Positions 10,372-21,553 of a stretch of 64,000 nt of DNA are shown one piece after another. The position numbers were made by a program, and so were the translations under genes. Origin of the DNA: Trichaptum fuscoviolaceum (lineage: Eukaryota; Basidiomycota; Agaricomycetes; Hymenochaetales; Trichaptaceae). The notes beneath the pieces were generated by a model, which ran no database searches, was not told the DNA's origin, and saw only the letters and a program-made list of their open reading frames with translations. Positions within the stretch are counted from its first letter, which is position 1. Each line of letters starts with the position of its first letter. The stretch spans positions 1,533,424-1,597,423 of the forward strand of contig CAJSYZ010000001.1 in assembly GCA_910574455.1 (NCBI GenBank). The letters are read 5' to 3'.

Positions 10372-11585
10372 TGTAAGAGAAAAATATGTCCAAGAGAACG
10401 CCCGGAGGCGTATGGTAGATACTGGACCGAGTCAACTAGAAATTGGGAGGTTCGGCAACCAACAGTCCAAATGTGGTTATGCCCAAATTCTCACGCTAAG
10501 TAATCTCGACGTTCGTCGTTGAGTCATTGCGCTCTCGTTGAACTTGAACCACCATCACCATCGTCTGCCAATATGGGTTTCATCAGGCCATTTAATCATA
10601 GATGAGTCGCTGAATAGAATACTCTGCAACTGCACTTGCACGGTCTCACCACAATGAGTCATCTTTGCAGATTAACCTACATGCCACGTTTTATGTTGGT
10701 TAACCACCAACGCAGTATCCAAGTTTAGATGCGAACTTTAATATCGCTGAGCTTGTTAAGTATTTTCGTCTTCAAGTTATTCTGACTCATCTTTTGCGTG
10801 CCTCATGACGGGCATCGGAGGAAGCATGGCATCCCCATCCAGATAACCGATTGTACAAATGATGCCCGTTTCGCCCTGTACTCTACGCTTGAGTCTGTAG
10901 TACTTCGTGGGCACACATGCTTAAGACACCTTGTTCTCATATTACTCACCATGGTTGGGTCTGAAAGGCAATTTATTTGTAATGAAATTGGAAACTCGGT
11001 TAACCTTCTCCGTTTTCTAACCATCTCATTCGATCTCGGAGCACATCGCCCTGGGAATGATGCCCAACAATTATTTCCCCGCCTCGGCCTGAAGTCTCTG
11101 TGACTTGCACAACCCTTAATATCGCTCTGACTTATACCTTCGGAACAAACGCACGACTCTTCTAGGCCATCACAAACATGGCGCAAACCAGATATGCTCT
11201 CTTGCGCTGTTCATAATTTATCTATGGCGCGGTACTTTGGAACATAAGACTTTGGTGAGTGAGAACAGCTGCTCGGCTTTACTACCAGATAATTTCACTC
11301 CCGTGGATCTGCAATATACACCTTTGAAGCCGTTTCGGCGGAGTCATCTCCATAGGTTCAATTGTGATACGGAAAAGGCAGCCTTGCTGACTCTTACGAC
11401 GGTCTCAACGCTCACCTTCACCGCATTGCATAGGACTCGCGGAATTTGAATAGCAAGGCTATCAATGATCGACGAACTAACTAACTATAAATGCTCGACT
11501 TCTTTTGCCATACTATCTCCAACTTCCGCTTCTCAGACTTCTACAGTACATCCTCTCGAACTTAACTCAATAGAAACATCTAATT
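10372..11585. other. Divergent promoter region
   Basis: About 1.2 kb between two divergently transcribed genes. The open frames inside show no family motif and overlap one another on both strands. The only signal I trust is the TATA-like element upstream of the phosphatase gene. Confidence 0.6.
11485..11492 (+). promoter_or_regulatory. TATA-like box for the phosphatase gene
   Basis: CTATAAAT lies about 100 bp upstream of the ATG at 11586, a normal distance for a fungal TATA element with a short leader. Confidence 0.45.
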
Positions 11586-12376
11586 ATGGGCTGGAGGAAT
11601 CACGCAGATCCTATTATCGAAGGCAAACTTTACCTCGGAAAGTGAGTGTGTTCGGTCACTGGATAGCTGCTTGTCAATTACTGACCGTTGTCCTCTTCCC
11701 CCTCCTTTTACTCCCCCCCCCCTACGGACGCCCTATTCTCTATCCAAATAGCCTAATTACCGCTACGACACCCGCATCTCTGCATGAACGAAGAATCACA
11801 CATATTGTATCAGTCTGCCATGAACCCATACCCGCTGAACATCCTCAATCTGGCTATCACGTACACAAGATCCGCGTCGCCGATAGCGAGACTGAGGACC
11901 TGCTGATCCATCTTCCTGCTGCCTGTCAATTCATTCACAATGCAATGATGACCCCCAACGCCATAATCCTTGTACACTGTGTTCAAGGCTTGTCGAGGAG
12001 CGCATGCGTTGTCGCTGCTTACTGTAAGAGTTCCTCTTTCCTCTCGTTGTCTCGCACCTAATTATTTGTCTGTTCAAGTGATGTGGGCGAGGCGAATGTC
12101 GGTCACAGACGCACTCACAGTCCTCAGGCAAGGTAAGATACTGTCTTTATCCATGCTCTCTTGTAATGATCTGACCTCATTTGTCTCCATGTGCCAGCAC
12201 GCGAGCAGATTTGGCTTAACCCAAGCTTCCAAGAACAGTTGGTCGTCTTTGAGGCGTGTCGATATCAGCCGCACCCCGGTGATGGTATATACCGCAAGTG
12301 GCGAATGCAATTGGACGAGGCGCGACGCCGCATTGCTAGCCAAGCCCGTCCATCTGGTTCAGGTAACCGTAGCTAA
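11586..12376 (+). CDS. Dual-specificity protein phosphatase
   Basis: Removes phosphate from Ser/Thr and Tyr of target proteins. Four exons (11586-11641, 11752-12023, 12079-12132, 12198-12376) give a 186-residue protein, the size of a small atypical DSP with no extra domain. The N-terminus reads MGWRNHADPIIEGKLYLGN, a DSP start. The general-acid loop has VADSETEDLL, and the P-loop HCVQGLSRSA carries the catalytic Cys and Arg with the AAYLM helix after it, completed across an intron. The first intron holds a run of ten C. A frame open upstream from 11465 is not used because the DSP fold starts at 11586. The substrate cannot be read from sequence. Confidence 0.9.
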
Positions 12377-13499
12377 AGGAGCAGTGCAGCACAGTCATGA
12401 TGTGCTGAAACACCCTTAGCGGGCTAGTCATGGTTTCCTGATAATCCCAAGCCGTCCTTCGTCTTCACTTATTTATTCGCATTTTTATTCTCACCAACAT
12501 CTGCTGAAATCACTTCGCTAAACAATTTTTATTTATGCTGGACAATTAACTCAACATAACTTATTCGCTTACTGTATATATTTTTGCAACAATCATTCAA
12601 ATTGACGTGGGCTGTGAGTGATGAATCTAATTTCGTTTGTACAGCTCTAGCACAGTGTGGTTTCGTGAATACAAGATCGCCGGTATCACATTGACAATAT
12701 TATATTAGAATCAATTAGAGATTTGTGCATGTCTCTGACATAAACTGCAGGCCGGTCGGTGTTATGTCTTTTGTTTCATCTACATGTCTAAGATGAAGGT
12801 TTAATGTGAGTCATTGTCTAACCATTCGTATGGAGGTGGAGTACTTTCACTGATCAATGCTCTCGCTCAAGCCATCAGCTTGCTATTAGTGCAGACAGTT
12901 TAGAGATCATTCATCTTACACGAATCGGAAGTCTTCGCTTGGGCCCGCATCGTTGTCCCACGTTAATTAGAGTTTGTTGCTTTGTTCAAGTTTCGCTTTG
13001 TGAGTCCACTGCTGATTCAAGTTGGCCCTGGCATGCATACTACACGTCCTCAAACAATACACGCATACAATCAAAAACTTCTCCAGCGGTGAAATGGGCA
13101 CGGATTTACAACAGCCGAAACACTAAACGGTTACTCTCTGCTGTAACAGCTCGGTTCCGAGTAACTCTTTGTCTATTTCATAATAGCGAAAGAGATGGGC
13201 CGGGTCCAGAAGTTACCGTCGTAAACGAGCATACACATTGGGCTGTACCGCCTATTCGCTAGTATTGCTCCCTTAGAAAATGCGGTTACTTCTGAGACAT
13301 AATGCCATTTCTACCGTGGAATTACCAAGTAAAATGCTCGAATCCTCCTCTTTGCGTCATCTCCGCATAATGTGTATTGTTTTCGTTGCTCTCAGGTGTG
13401 TCTCAGCCTGAGGCTAACCTATCGTGAAGGATCTGTTGTATTCTCGGAGCTTGTCTATGGCAGTAAAATAATGCTTAGGATATCTTGATCATACTGCGG
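12377..13499. other. Convergent intergenic region, no gene seen
   Basis: About 1.1 kb between the phosphatase stop and the stop of the minus-strand hydrolase. AT-rich at the left end. Only short frames without recognisable motifs. Confidence 0.6.
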
Positions 13500-15144
13500 T
13501 TATGGCGGAATCTCTACAGTCCGTCCGACGTCCACTACACCCATTCCACCATCATCTGTCCAATCAACGATATTGTTCTCCTTAAGTGCCTGTGCCAATT
13601 CAACAACAGGCTCGAAAGCCTCGGTATCCGAACCCGCAAACGTGGCAAAATGCATGGCAATCGTGTGCTTTGATCGCACGTCACGGTGTATTTGCACCGC
13701 ATCTGCAGGAGATGCGTGTAGCGCAGACGTGAGTGGATTATGTGTTAACTAAATAAGCATATCAGCACACGAACAGCTCCTCGCCCTAGTACAAGTACAG
13801 GGTCGCAATCTTACCCGAAGACCAAGCGACGAAATGAACGAAAGAGTTCCGCCACGCCAGATTGGTATCATTGAAAGGTCCATAGGTCCGTATCTCTCGC
13901 CAATTTCTATTGGCCATAACACATAACATCACTCTCCGTGTACCGATTTTGAACAATTTATCTCACCTTTGAACACCGGACAGGGTCCCCTTGTTCCCAA
14001 GTAGCCTGTGTCACTGACAATGATATATGGACATGTGAGCATCTTCGAGCGTGTTGATTGACAAACGCCCGGGAACACTAAATATCTTACCCTGCGTGAT
14101 ATATTCTTGTCTCTGTAGGGGACTGTGATCCGGTTGATCCCGCTTGTCTAACAATCCAGCCGCACCAAAGAGTCGTACACCTGTCCATCACACTGCGGCC
14201 TATAATACAATCAACGCGCAGTCAACGTCACTAGTCCAGGGTCGATTGTCGATACTGCCACCACCGTTAACACCGCTTACCACTTGCATGCTGTGACGGA
14301 ACACAGACGAATGTCACCTTTGATTCGGGCTCATTACCAGTACCTATAGGCGTGGATAGTTCATCCCACCAATCCATTTCCCGGATCTGATTCGCAGGAA
14401 TACTATTTGAGACAAGAAAAGCCTTGATGCCGAGGGGAACAATAAAGTGCACTGCATTGCCTCTTTCCTGTGAGATCCTTTGGATAGTTGGAAGATCTAA
14501 ATGATCATAACTATTGAAGATGTTTCAGGAGAATATCATAAGCCTAGGAGATGTACTGACTGATTGTGGCTTATGAGGACATAATGGTATTCAGGTAAGT
14601 CTCCCAGAGTACACGGAGCAGGAAGTCTTCTGCGGATGCAAGTCCAAGACGATGGTCCTGCCCAATCAGAAAAAACAGGGTCAAATAGTATCCTTATGGG
14701 CGGTTGTTTGTTGACTGTTGGCATTTCAACCAGAAAGCCCTGCACAGAATGATTAGCCTTTTACAGTTGAATATTAATGTAAGAGGTGCAAACAGCATGT
14801 CCAAGCCAAGTCACTTTGATTGCTTTTTTATTAAGTTTTATATTATTGAAGTCTGGCGTCACGACCTTCACCGGAGATAAATTATGTCCTGTGAGCTCCT
14901 TCGCCCATTCCAACGGGATGTTTCCTAGCAAAGCTGGAAGTTGCCATAGCCAGCTTGAGCTCGCTATACCCGCTGAAGTGTTCGCATCATCTTGGTCGGG
15001 AATCTGCCATGGGTTTCTGAATAGTGTCCTGGCTGAGTTTGCGTGATGATAAGGTTGAGGCATGGGGAGATCGTCGTCGTCGTTCAAGTTGAAGTAGAAC
15101 GACGGCCTGCACCCATCCAAAACAAGGTTGAACAATGATGTCAT
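13500..15144 (-). CDS. NAPE-hydrolysing phospholipase D-type metallo-hydrolase (FMP30-like)
   Basis: Members of this family cleave N-acyl-phosphatidylethanolamine to N-acylethanolamine and phosphatidic acid; the yeast relative FMP30 is mitochondrial. Seven exons rebuild a 418-residue protein: 15144-14794, 14739-14561, 14510-14281, 14199-14091, 14013-13967, 13906-13815 and 13748-13500. The metallo-beta-lactamase motifs appear in order: TWLGHAGFLVE, the zinc motif SHNHYDHLD (formed across an intron), VPSQHASGRS, HAGDTGY, EIGERYGPMDLSMIPI and a late metal-ligand region AMHFATFAG. All joins keep phase, so the gene looks functional. It converges on the phosphatase gene. Substrate is inferred from family; related UlaG-like hydrolases have other substrates. 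Confidence 0.88.
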
Positions 15145-15624
15145 CGGCCCGAGCGCCTAACGAGCGCCTAAGTAAATAGTTGCGTCAAATACTTTTTGTT
15201 CGTGACGGATATGCTAGGTTGAATTATTTGTCAGAAAAATGATGAAAATTTGGCAGTCTTTCCTCAGAAGAAGTGTAATTTCCATCGAGCAGAAAACAAA
15301 AGATGCAGATATTAAGGGTTACATATATCGGAGCTCCATTCTAGTCAAATTCAGACATCAGATACATACCATATGTCAAGCATGTCCACGCATATATTTC
15401 TAGAACATATAGTACGTCCGTGTCAAAAGGAAGATTATAAATGGCTGCTCTCGGCTTTAAACAAATGTAGCGCGGTTCCTGTGCCTGGTATACAGTAGAA
15501 GTTGCTAAGTACATTCATCAGCGTCCCAAACCAAGCTTTTGAGGTCTCGTATCTACTTAATATTACAGATGTCTTTTGCGACGTCATACTCGTACGCGAC
15601 GGTCGGATGGTATAGCAAGCTATG
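15145..15624. other. Intergenic region, no gene seen
   Basis: About 480 bp between two minus-strand genes. AT-rich in the middle; presumably the promoter of the hydrolase and the 3' end of the membrane-protein gene. Confidence 0.6.
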
Positions 15625-17490
15625 TCAAGGGGAATAAGGTTCAATAGACACAGTAGAACGACGAAGAACCGATTGGCCCCGATCTGATAAAGACGATAAC
15701 TCGATCATGCTAGCAGCGCTTCGTCGTTCGGACCCAAGCTCGAGGTCGTCCTTTGCGCCAGGTTTATCATTTTCGCGACGCTGCATTTGTGCATGCATGG
15801 CGGAATGCTCGGTGGTCGGTGTGAGATCCATTTCTTCTGAGCCCTCGAGTTGCTCGCCGATGGATGTGAGCTATAGGCAGTGGTACCGAACACTACAATT
15901 AGCATGAAAGAATTTAGATATGTTTATGGTGGCGTACATGAACGCGGACTTCGGGCATCGCTCCGGACGCCCAATATTGTGCTATACCTGCAGATTGTGA
16001 GTGGTGTGGCGGGTCCCTCTTCAGATCATGTCGTCCATTACTAGGGGGCATACTTAGTCAACCTGAGGAAATTCACTTGAGACGGCAGTTGATTACTTAC
16101 AGAATTACGAAAAGGGATATTACGTAGAGCTTCCCTATGATAGATTGTAGAAAAACATCCCAAAGGTTCTCCGACCTCTGCATACACCATCTGGTAAGTA
16201 GAGCGATTGCTTGGAAGGAATGTATAGTTCCGACTCGTACCATAGTAACGTATACAGCACACGCTGCTATTGCGCATATGCAAGGAGGCAAGGCAGCCTC
16301 CCATAGCATTCGTAATAGACCTCCAACGATCTACGTAACAAAATCAATTGGATTTACCAAAATCATCTGACAATAGTAAGACTAACCTGACCAAAACGTC
16401 GAGATACGACTTGAGACTTTGCTTGGCTTAAATACCAGAACACTGAAGGTATACTACTCATTAGCTAACATACTTTCCCGGGGGTCCGAGCACTGACTGA
16501 GCGCAGTTATTAATATATCGAGTACTAATACATCGTCAGAACCAGGCAATCAATTAAAGGAGGACAATGCGTACCGGCTTGAAGCACGAAGGCGGTGACA
16601 TCTACGACAAAGAGGTAGAGTTTGAGTACAGAGTATTTTACATAGAGTTGAAGGAGCTACGAACAATCACCCTAAAACACTGGTTAGAATCGGGGGAAAT
16701 GGAAGCGACAGAAACTCTTACGGGAGGTGGGGAAAATGGTGTCCCCATAATAGATAGCGGATAGTTGAAAACCCTCACGGTGATTATGAGATTCATGATT
16801 ACCGTCGCTAACAGCAAAGCTGCTAGTGGAAACTGTCAAATACTCAGTAATGTCCAGCAGATATGGAAGAAAACTAGTCTACCAATACTATCCAACGTCG
16901 TTGCAAGGCCTGTAATATTTCAGTTTATTGAGGCATGACACTGTAATTGTCTTGACTCACAGCCCAACATCTCCGTATTAGAAACGCATGGAAGGGAGCT
17001 GACATGAGACAGTTCTAGGCTACTGTGAACATCGGAGAGAAGAACTACAGTGGAACAATGCTCACCAAGATTGGCTGGATTCGATCCGGCCATTGTAGAA
17101 AGACAACATTCCCCTGAAAAGTATTACGAGATAAGAGCGATAATCAAGAGTTATGAAGCCCCAATTTACCCATTCGCCAAATCCCAACACAATCAATCGC
17201 CAAGTATTATAGAAAGCAATACATGTCTGAAAACTAAAGTTCATCGTTATTAGAATTAATCCTCGCCAACCGGTATAAAGAACGTACCACGCGGCAAGTG
17301 AGACAAAACTGACCAGCAATTTAGTACAAGTGCGCTCTTCACTCGCTCCAGACCAGAACCGTGAGGCCTGGTTCACAAGGATGCCTGTCTCGAAAGCCTG
17401 AACGATGGTGCCGGCGACGTTAGGTCCGACGAAGTTGCCCGGATGCTTTGCAATGTTCGTCGGCAGAAAGGCAGCCCACGACGAAGACAT
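15625..17490 (-). CDS. DUF6534-type multi-pass membrane protein (exon structure partly unresolved)
   Basis: The family is abundant in basidiomycetes, has about seven membrane spans and no known function. The first exon (ATG at 17490) encodes a short tail, then VGPNVAGTIVQAFETGILV, the usual first span. Later exons give FYNTWRLIVLGFGEW, then VVFLQWPDRIQPIL, the family's conserved W-P-x-x-I-Q-P segment, then a span around FPLAALLLATVIMNLIIT. Near 16310-16097 comes LWEAALPPCICAIAACAVYV and IGKLYVISLFVIL, matching the last two spans. The middle (about 16370-16790) and the cytoplasmic tail (frame ending at 15625, hydrophilic and Glu/Ser-rich) cannot be joined with certainty. A mildly degenerate copy is possible. 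Confidence 0.55.
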
Positions 17491-18104
17491 TGGAACCAGG
17501 CTCGACTGGTCAGGCACGCGAACCCTTGCTATTCCAACGTCGTGGGCGCTTGTTCTGTTCCGTCCCGTCCAATAGTGAAACAGTAATTCGGAAGACCACA
17601 ACCTGAGAGAAAGGGGGAGGGTAGAAGATGAAGGCCGCAACACAGCCCTCTCGCAGACGATAACAGGGCCTTTTATGCTGCACGAGGCCGACAAATCTTG
17701 AAGCCTGAAGTACGGATCTATCGGGATCGGCGTCCGTAGCCTTGCTCGGCGCGCCGACTACACGTGTTCCGGGACAACGAGGAAAGGGCGGCCTGAGCAC
17801 TTTCGAGAAAGACAGCAATGGGCACTGAGCAACACGGTACCCAGCTTTTCTGCCAGTGCGGGTGTATTTGAGGGAGGGGAAGATGATGGTAGAAGAAAGA
17901 GTTTAGGCGGGGTTTGACAGGAGAGCATATGGCCGGACGTCGGTTTTGTATTGTAGCCTCGGTACCGGCGATCGGCGTGCCTGTGGAAGCTTCTTCCAAC
18001 TTGAATGCTCGTTTAGGAAATGTATTTGTCATCAATACAGTACCTTCTAAGTGGCCGACGCTGATAGCGCCAACGTCTGTTACGCTTCATTCTCATGAGC
18101 CACT
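17491..18104. other. Divergent promoter region
   Basis: About 610 bp between the membrane-protein gene (leftward) and the SNARE gene (rightward). Minus-strand frames exist here but have no recognisable domain. Confidence 0.55.
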
Positions 18105-18533
18105 ATGTCGCTGCGCGACGCCGACAACCTAGAGAATCAAAATGACCAGCGTCTCGACGAGCTTCATTCGAAGATCAGGACGCTGCGCGGTGTATGTCTA
18201 TCTCGTGTTCATTCTCAATGTTCTCTGGCTTACAAGAGGGCCTTAGGTGACGACGGATATCTACGACGATGTCGAGCGCCAGAATCTGACCCTGGACGAG
18301 ACGGTGACTTCTTTCATCTCGCAAGATAGGCTCCTGGGCTCTTTCTGACAGAAATTTCGCAGTCGAACTCCTTCAGTTCATTCGGCACATCTTTAGCCCA
18401 GTCCTCTCAACGAGCAGCAAGGGCTTTCGGCTTGAATGGTGGCGTAAGGCAGTGGAAGCTCATACTTTATTGCGTCTCTTTCCTCGTAGGCCTTTGGTTT
18501 GTTTGGAGGATATTTGGCTGGTGGACAACCTGA
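18105..18533 (+). CDS. Bet1/Sft1-type Qc-SNARE
   Basis: Small tail-anchored SNARE for ER-Golgi or intra-Golgi vesicle fusion. Three exons (18105-18191, 18247-18303, 18363-18533) give 104 residues. The start MSLRDADNLENQNDQRLDEL leads into the SNARE heptads: HSKIRTLRGVTTDIYDDVE with the zero-layer glutamine near ERQN, then LDETSNSFSSFG. A single C-terminal membrane span, LILYCVSFLVGLWFVW, ends a few residues before the stop, as in tail anchors. Its length is closer to yeast Sft1 (about 97 residues) than to Bet1 (about 142). The third-exon acceptor was chosen at the CGCAG just before TCGAAC because it alone keeps the heptads in frame. Confidence 0.85.
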
Positions 18534-19031
18534 CCTTCGCGCTGTTGCAGCAGACGCACATGTTTAATTTGTTTCTCACTGTATCGTAAGTCCTGATTTG
18601 AAATGTTATGTTGAATCGGATCACATTCAGTTATATTTGACAGATTAATATTGCGCTTCACAGGACATATAATTTATGCTTGCTTTCTGGAATCTCTTGT
18701 GCAGATTTGTTGCTGTGGTCGTCAAGCCTCTTGTCCAGGCACCGACGTCGGAACTTGGGTGCTATGCTAGCGCGGCTAATCTCCCGGGCCCCTTCCTTCT
18801 ATATCCAAACTTCAATATATGTTCCTCCCCTATTTCTGGACTTGCGTATTGAAATCACAACCAATGATGTCAGTCGGACATTGCTACTATCCGATGCTGA
18901 TAACATGAGATTCATGATTTCATGTCGAATGACGTCGCCGAAGGGTGAAGAGAGCAGGAGATATATAGCATAAGCTACTTTACACAAAGGTGGATCATAA
19001 AGCATAGGGTGCTTGCAAAGTCTGATACGAA
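18534..19031. other. Convergent intergenic region, no gene seen
   Basis: About 500 bp between the SNARE stop and the stop of the minus-strand membrane protein. Only short frames without motifs. Confidence 0.6.
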
Positions 19032-20750
19032 TCATACTTTCAAGAAATTGGTCCATTCGGAGGAATCGTCTTTTCTAGTTTTAGGCGCAGTTTGGCTGCG
19101 CTCAGCGACTACGTCAACGCTATTCCCGAGCCAATCAAGTAAACCTTCTTGAGGTCTTTGAGGCCGTGGTGGAGCGGCGGGCGGGGCGGGTAATGCGCAA
19201 TCTGGTGGTGGGGATCGTGGCAAGCTCGTCTGAGACGTACTCGGGCGATGTTGGTATCGTGGGTCCGGTGGAGGTTTTGATAAGAAATCAAACACCTTTC
19301 CAAATCGATTCGTGTTACGCGCCGGGATCAATGTCTGCTGCGTATCAAATGTGTGCTGCGACAGAGGCGAGAACACTGGCTGTGACCCGTTTCGCGCATG
19401 TGAGGTTGACCGGGTGTGAGCGTAGGCCGGGGGTGGGTGCCGGGTACCGAGTAGAGCCGCAGTTGAGAGTTGGCTTTGACTTTGGCTCTGTTGAGTTAGT
19501 GCCGTTGCGCCGCCTCCACTGACTCCGGACCACGGGGACGCAGAGCGAGAGATATCAGAGCCTCCATGTAAACCCTGCGCATGTCCGGGATTGAGTGTGT
19601 TGCCCGATCGAGAATTGATCGTCGGTTGAGTCGTATATATATCGGGGACTACACAAGCTGGCGACACTTGGGGTGAATGGTCTGGTGCAATCTTGTAGTC
19701 AAACATATTCGGTTGCGGAGCTATGCGTGCAGGGCGGAGTTTCCTTCGGCAGAAATAGAGCAATAGGAAAACGAGAATGCCCAATGCAATGAAGGTGCCA
19801 AAAGCGATGGAGAGAATTAGTGTGATAGTTGACGCCTTTGAGGATGCAGCATTATCGTGCCTGAACGTGCGTGATCCGAATCATGGGGGAACAAGATGAG
19901 AAGTCAGCATTGAATAGAAAAGATGGTCAGAAAGATATGATTAATAGATATTTTGGTGGCACTTACACGGACGTGGGAATTGGGAGGCTCGTCTTCGTTG
20001 ATGTAGGAAATGAGGGCTGGGATGATGTTGATGACCTGCATTACATGTCAGATAATGCGCTCGTGCAAAGCGTGGATTATGCTTCAGTGGATAGATAGAC
20101 GCACAAAGTGAGCCAGGGAGGTGAAATTGCCTGAGAAGCTGATGGCATGTTTACCCCGGAAGGTGAAGAAGGGTCGCTGTAATTCCACAAGTCAGCGCTT
20201 CTCCATGATCGACGGTGTCCAATGAGAAGCAAAGTAGACGTACACTTCCGTGTCATTCACCGTAATCGTCATGTAGTCCAAGTCCAGCCAACTTCCACCG
20301 GGAACAAAGTGCGAGGTCAAGGAAATGAAGTGACTTCCAGTCGTGTTAAATGTAAGTGCAAAGAGAGGCTGTTGGTACAGCGTTTCGGGGGCATTCGCGG
20401 AGAGGAAAATGATGAGGTTGTCGAACTGGACGCTGTAGTTAGCCTAGTCCCATATTAGCAGAGCGTGGGGTTAAGGTGAGAGTCTTTCGCTCACATGGCT
20501 AGGTCCTTTCGTCCCGTACAAATAGATTGCGGAGCCTTTATGCAATAGGTCATTAAAGAGATACGCAGTCGTGAGGGGCAGCTGGCTTACCAGTGAACGT
20601 AATGTTTGCACTCGCGCCATCCGCCTGTGCACTGTGATATGTAGATTGGAAGAACAAGTCGGTGTTGGGATCTGATGAAAGCTGGGGAGCCCAGTTTGAG
20701 GAGTATATGATATCCTGGGATATGTCGTCGATGGTGAGGTTCGTGAGCAT
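19032..20750 (-). CDS. Single-pass membrane protein with lectin-like ectodomain and Ser/Thr stalk
   Basis: A common basidiomycete architecture of unknown role. The ectodomain starts around LTIDDISQDIIYSS, continues with FQSTYHSA and ITFTGSAIYLYGTKG, and is a galactose-binding-like beta fold by family resemblance. A Ser/Thr/Pro-rich stalk follows, then the membrane span around residues ITLILSIAFGTFIALGILVF, with a basic CRRKLRP stop-transfer and a cytosolic tail rich in Ser, Pro and Gln. Six exons are needed, with introns at about 20590-20537, 20495-20447, 20245-20182, 20108-20042 and 19967-19862. The start is uncertain: the frame stays open to about 20920 without an ATG, and no clear signal peptide is seen, so a further 5' exon is likely. 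Confidence 0.72.
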
Positions 20751-21553
20751 GTTGAACTTTTTCGTTAATATGGCATTCAGGTCTGGGAGAGGTTTAAGAG
20801 CGGATTTCGATGGATTTCGACGGGGGGAAAGAGGGTCGTGGCTTGGACGTGAGGTATAAAGAGCGATAGGGGCCTCAGAAGAGGTGTTAGCGTCGGAGAG
20901 ACGGATGAGGACGAGTTCGTATCAAGATCGTGATGGTGCAGACCATACAGCGTTGAATGCCGGCCAAGCGCAGATCCGGTCTTTTCCCACTGCCAGTGCC
21001 TTCAACTTCCCGCCGGCTAAGTCACGTGGACGGAAGTCAAATAGTTTATCTCCGCGTTTGGCAACCAGGTCTCAGGTCTGCTTCCGTCCGTCACGACGAC
21101 GTTCACAACCTTGACTCTCGGCGAAAAAGAAGAGCAAAAAGTGCCATAAGAACTCCTCTGGGCATGCAAAATTTGATTGTAGGCTATCCATCTTATCAGG
21201 AGCTGATGTCTTACCGGCATCTGTCAAATCGTCTAGCGATCAGATTCTGCAGAACACAATTTGAAAACGTGAGAGCATTGAGCGTCCTACTAATATTCTT
21301 ATAGGAACTACTCCTGTTTTCTACCAATTATGTTTGCTGTGTGGTCTTCAGAGACATCGAAACTATCATCCGCTCTAAGGGCTTTACGCCTAGTGTGCAC
21401 GCGAACGCACCCTATAGCTTTACAAGCTCGACCTCATCTACGCTAAAGGTACTAAACAAGTTTATTTGGTTCACTTCTTCTAATCCCATTTATCTAAACT
21501 CTCTTCTAGATCATACTTTGTTTAAAAACACGTATCTCCTGCCGACGCTTTCT
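20751..21553. other. Intergenic region, possibly holding a 5' exon
   Basis: About 800 bp between two minus-strand genes. The right half is AT-rich. The left part is open in frame with the membrane-protein gene and may hold its missing signal-peptide exon. No separate gene is supported. Confidence 0.5.

Noticed and set aside
14092..14180. An alternative acceptor (GACAG at 14181-14185) for the fourth exon of the NAPE-PLD gene
   Set aside because: It gives a frame that stops and loses the conserved HAGDTGY motif; the acceptor at 14200 restores both.
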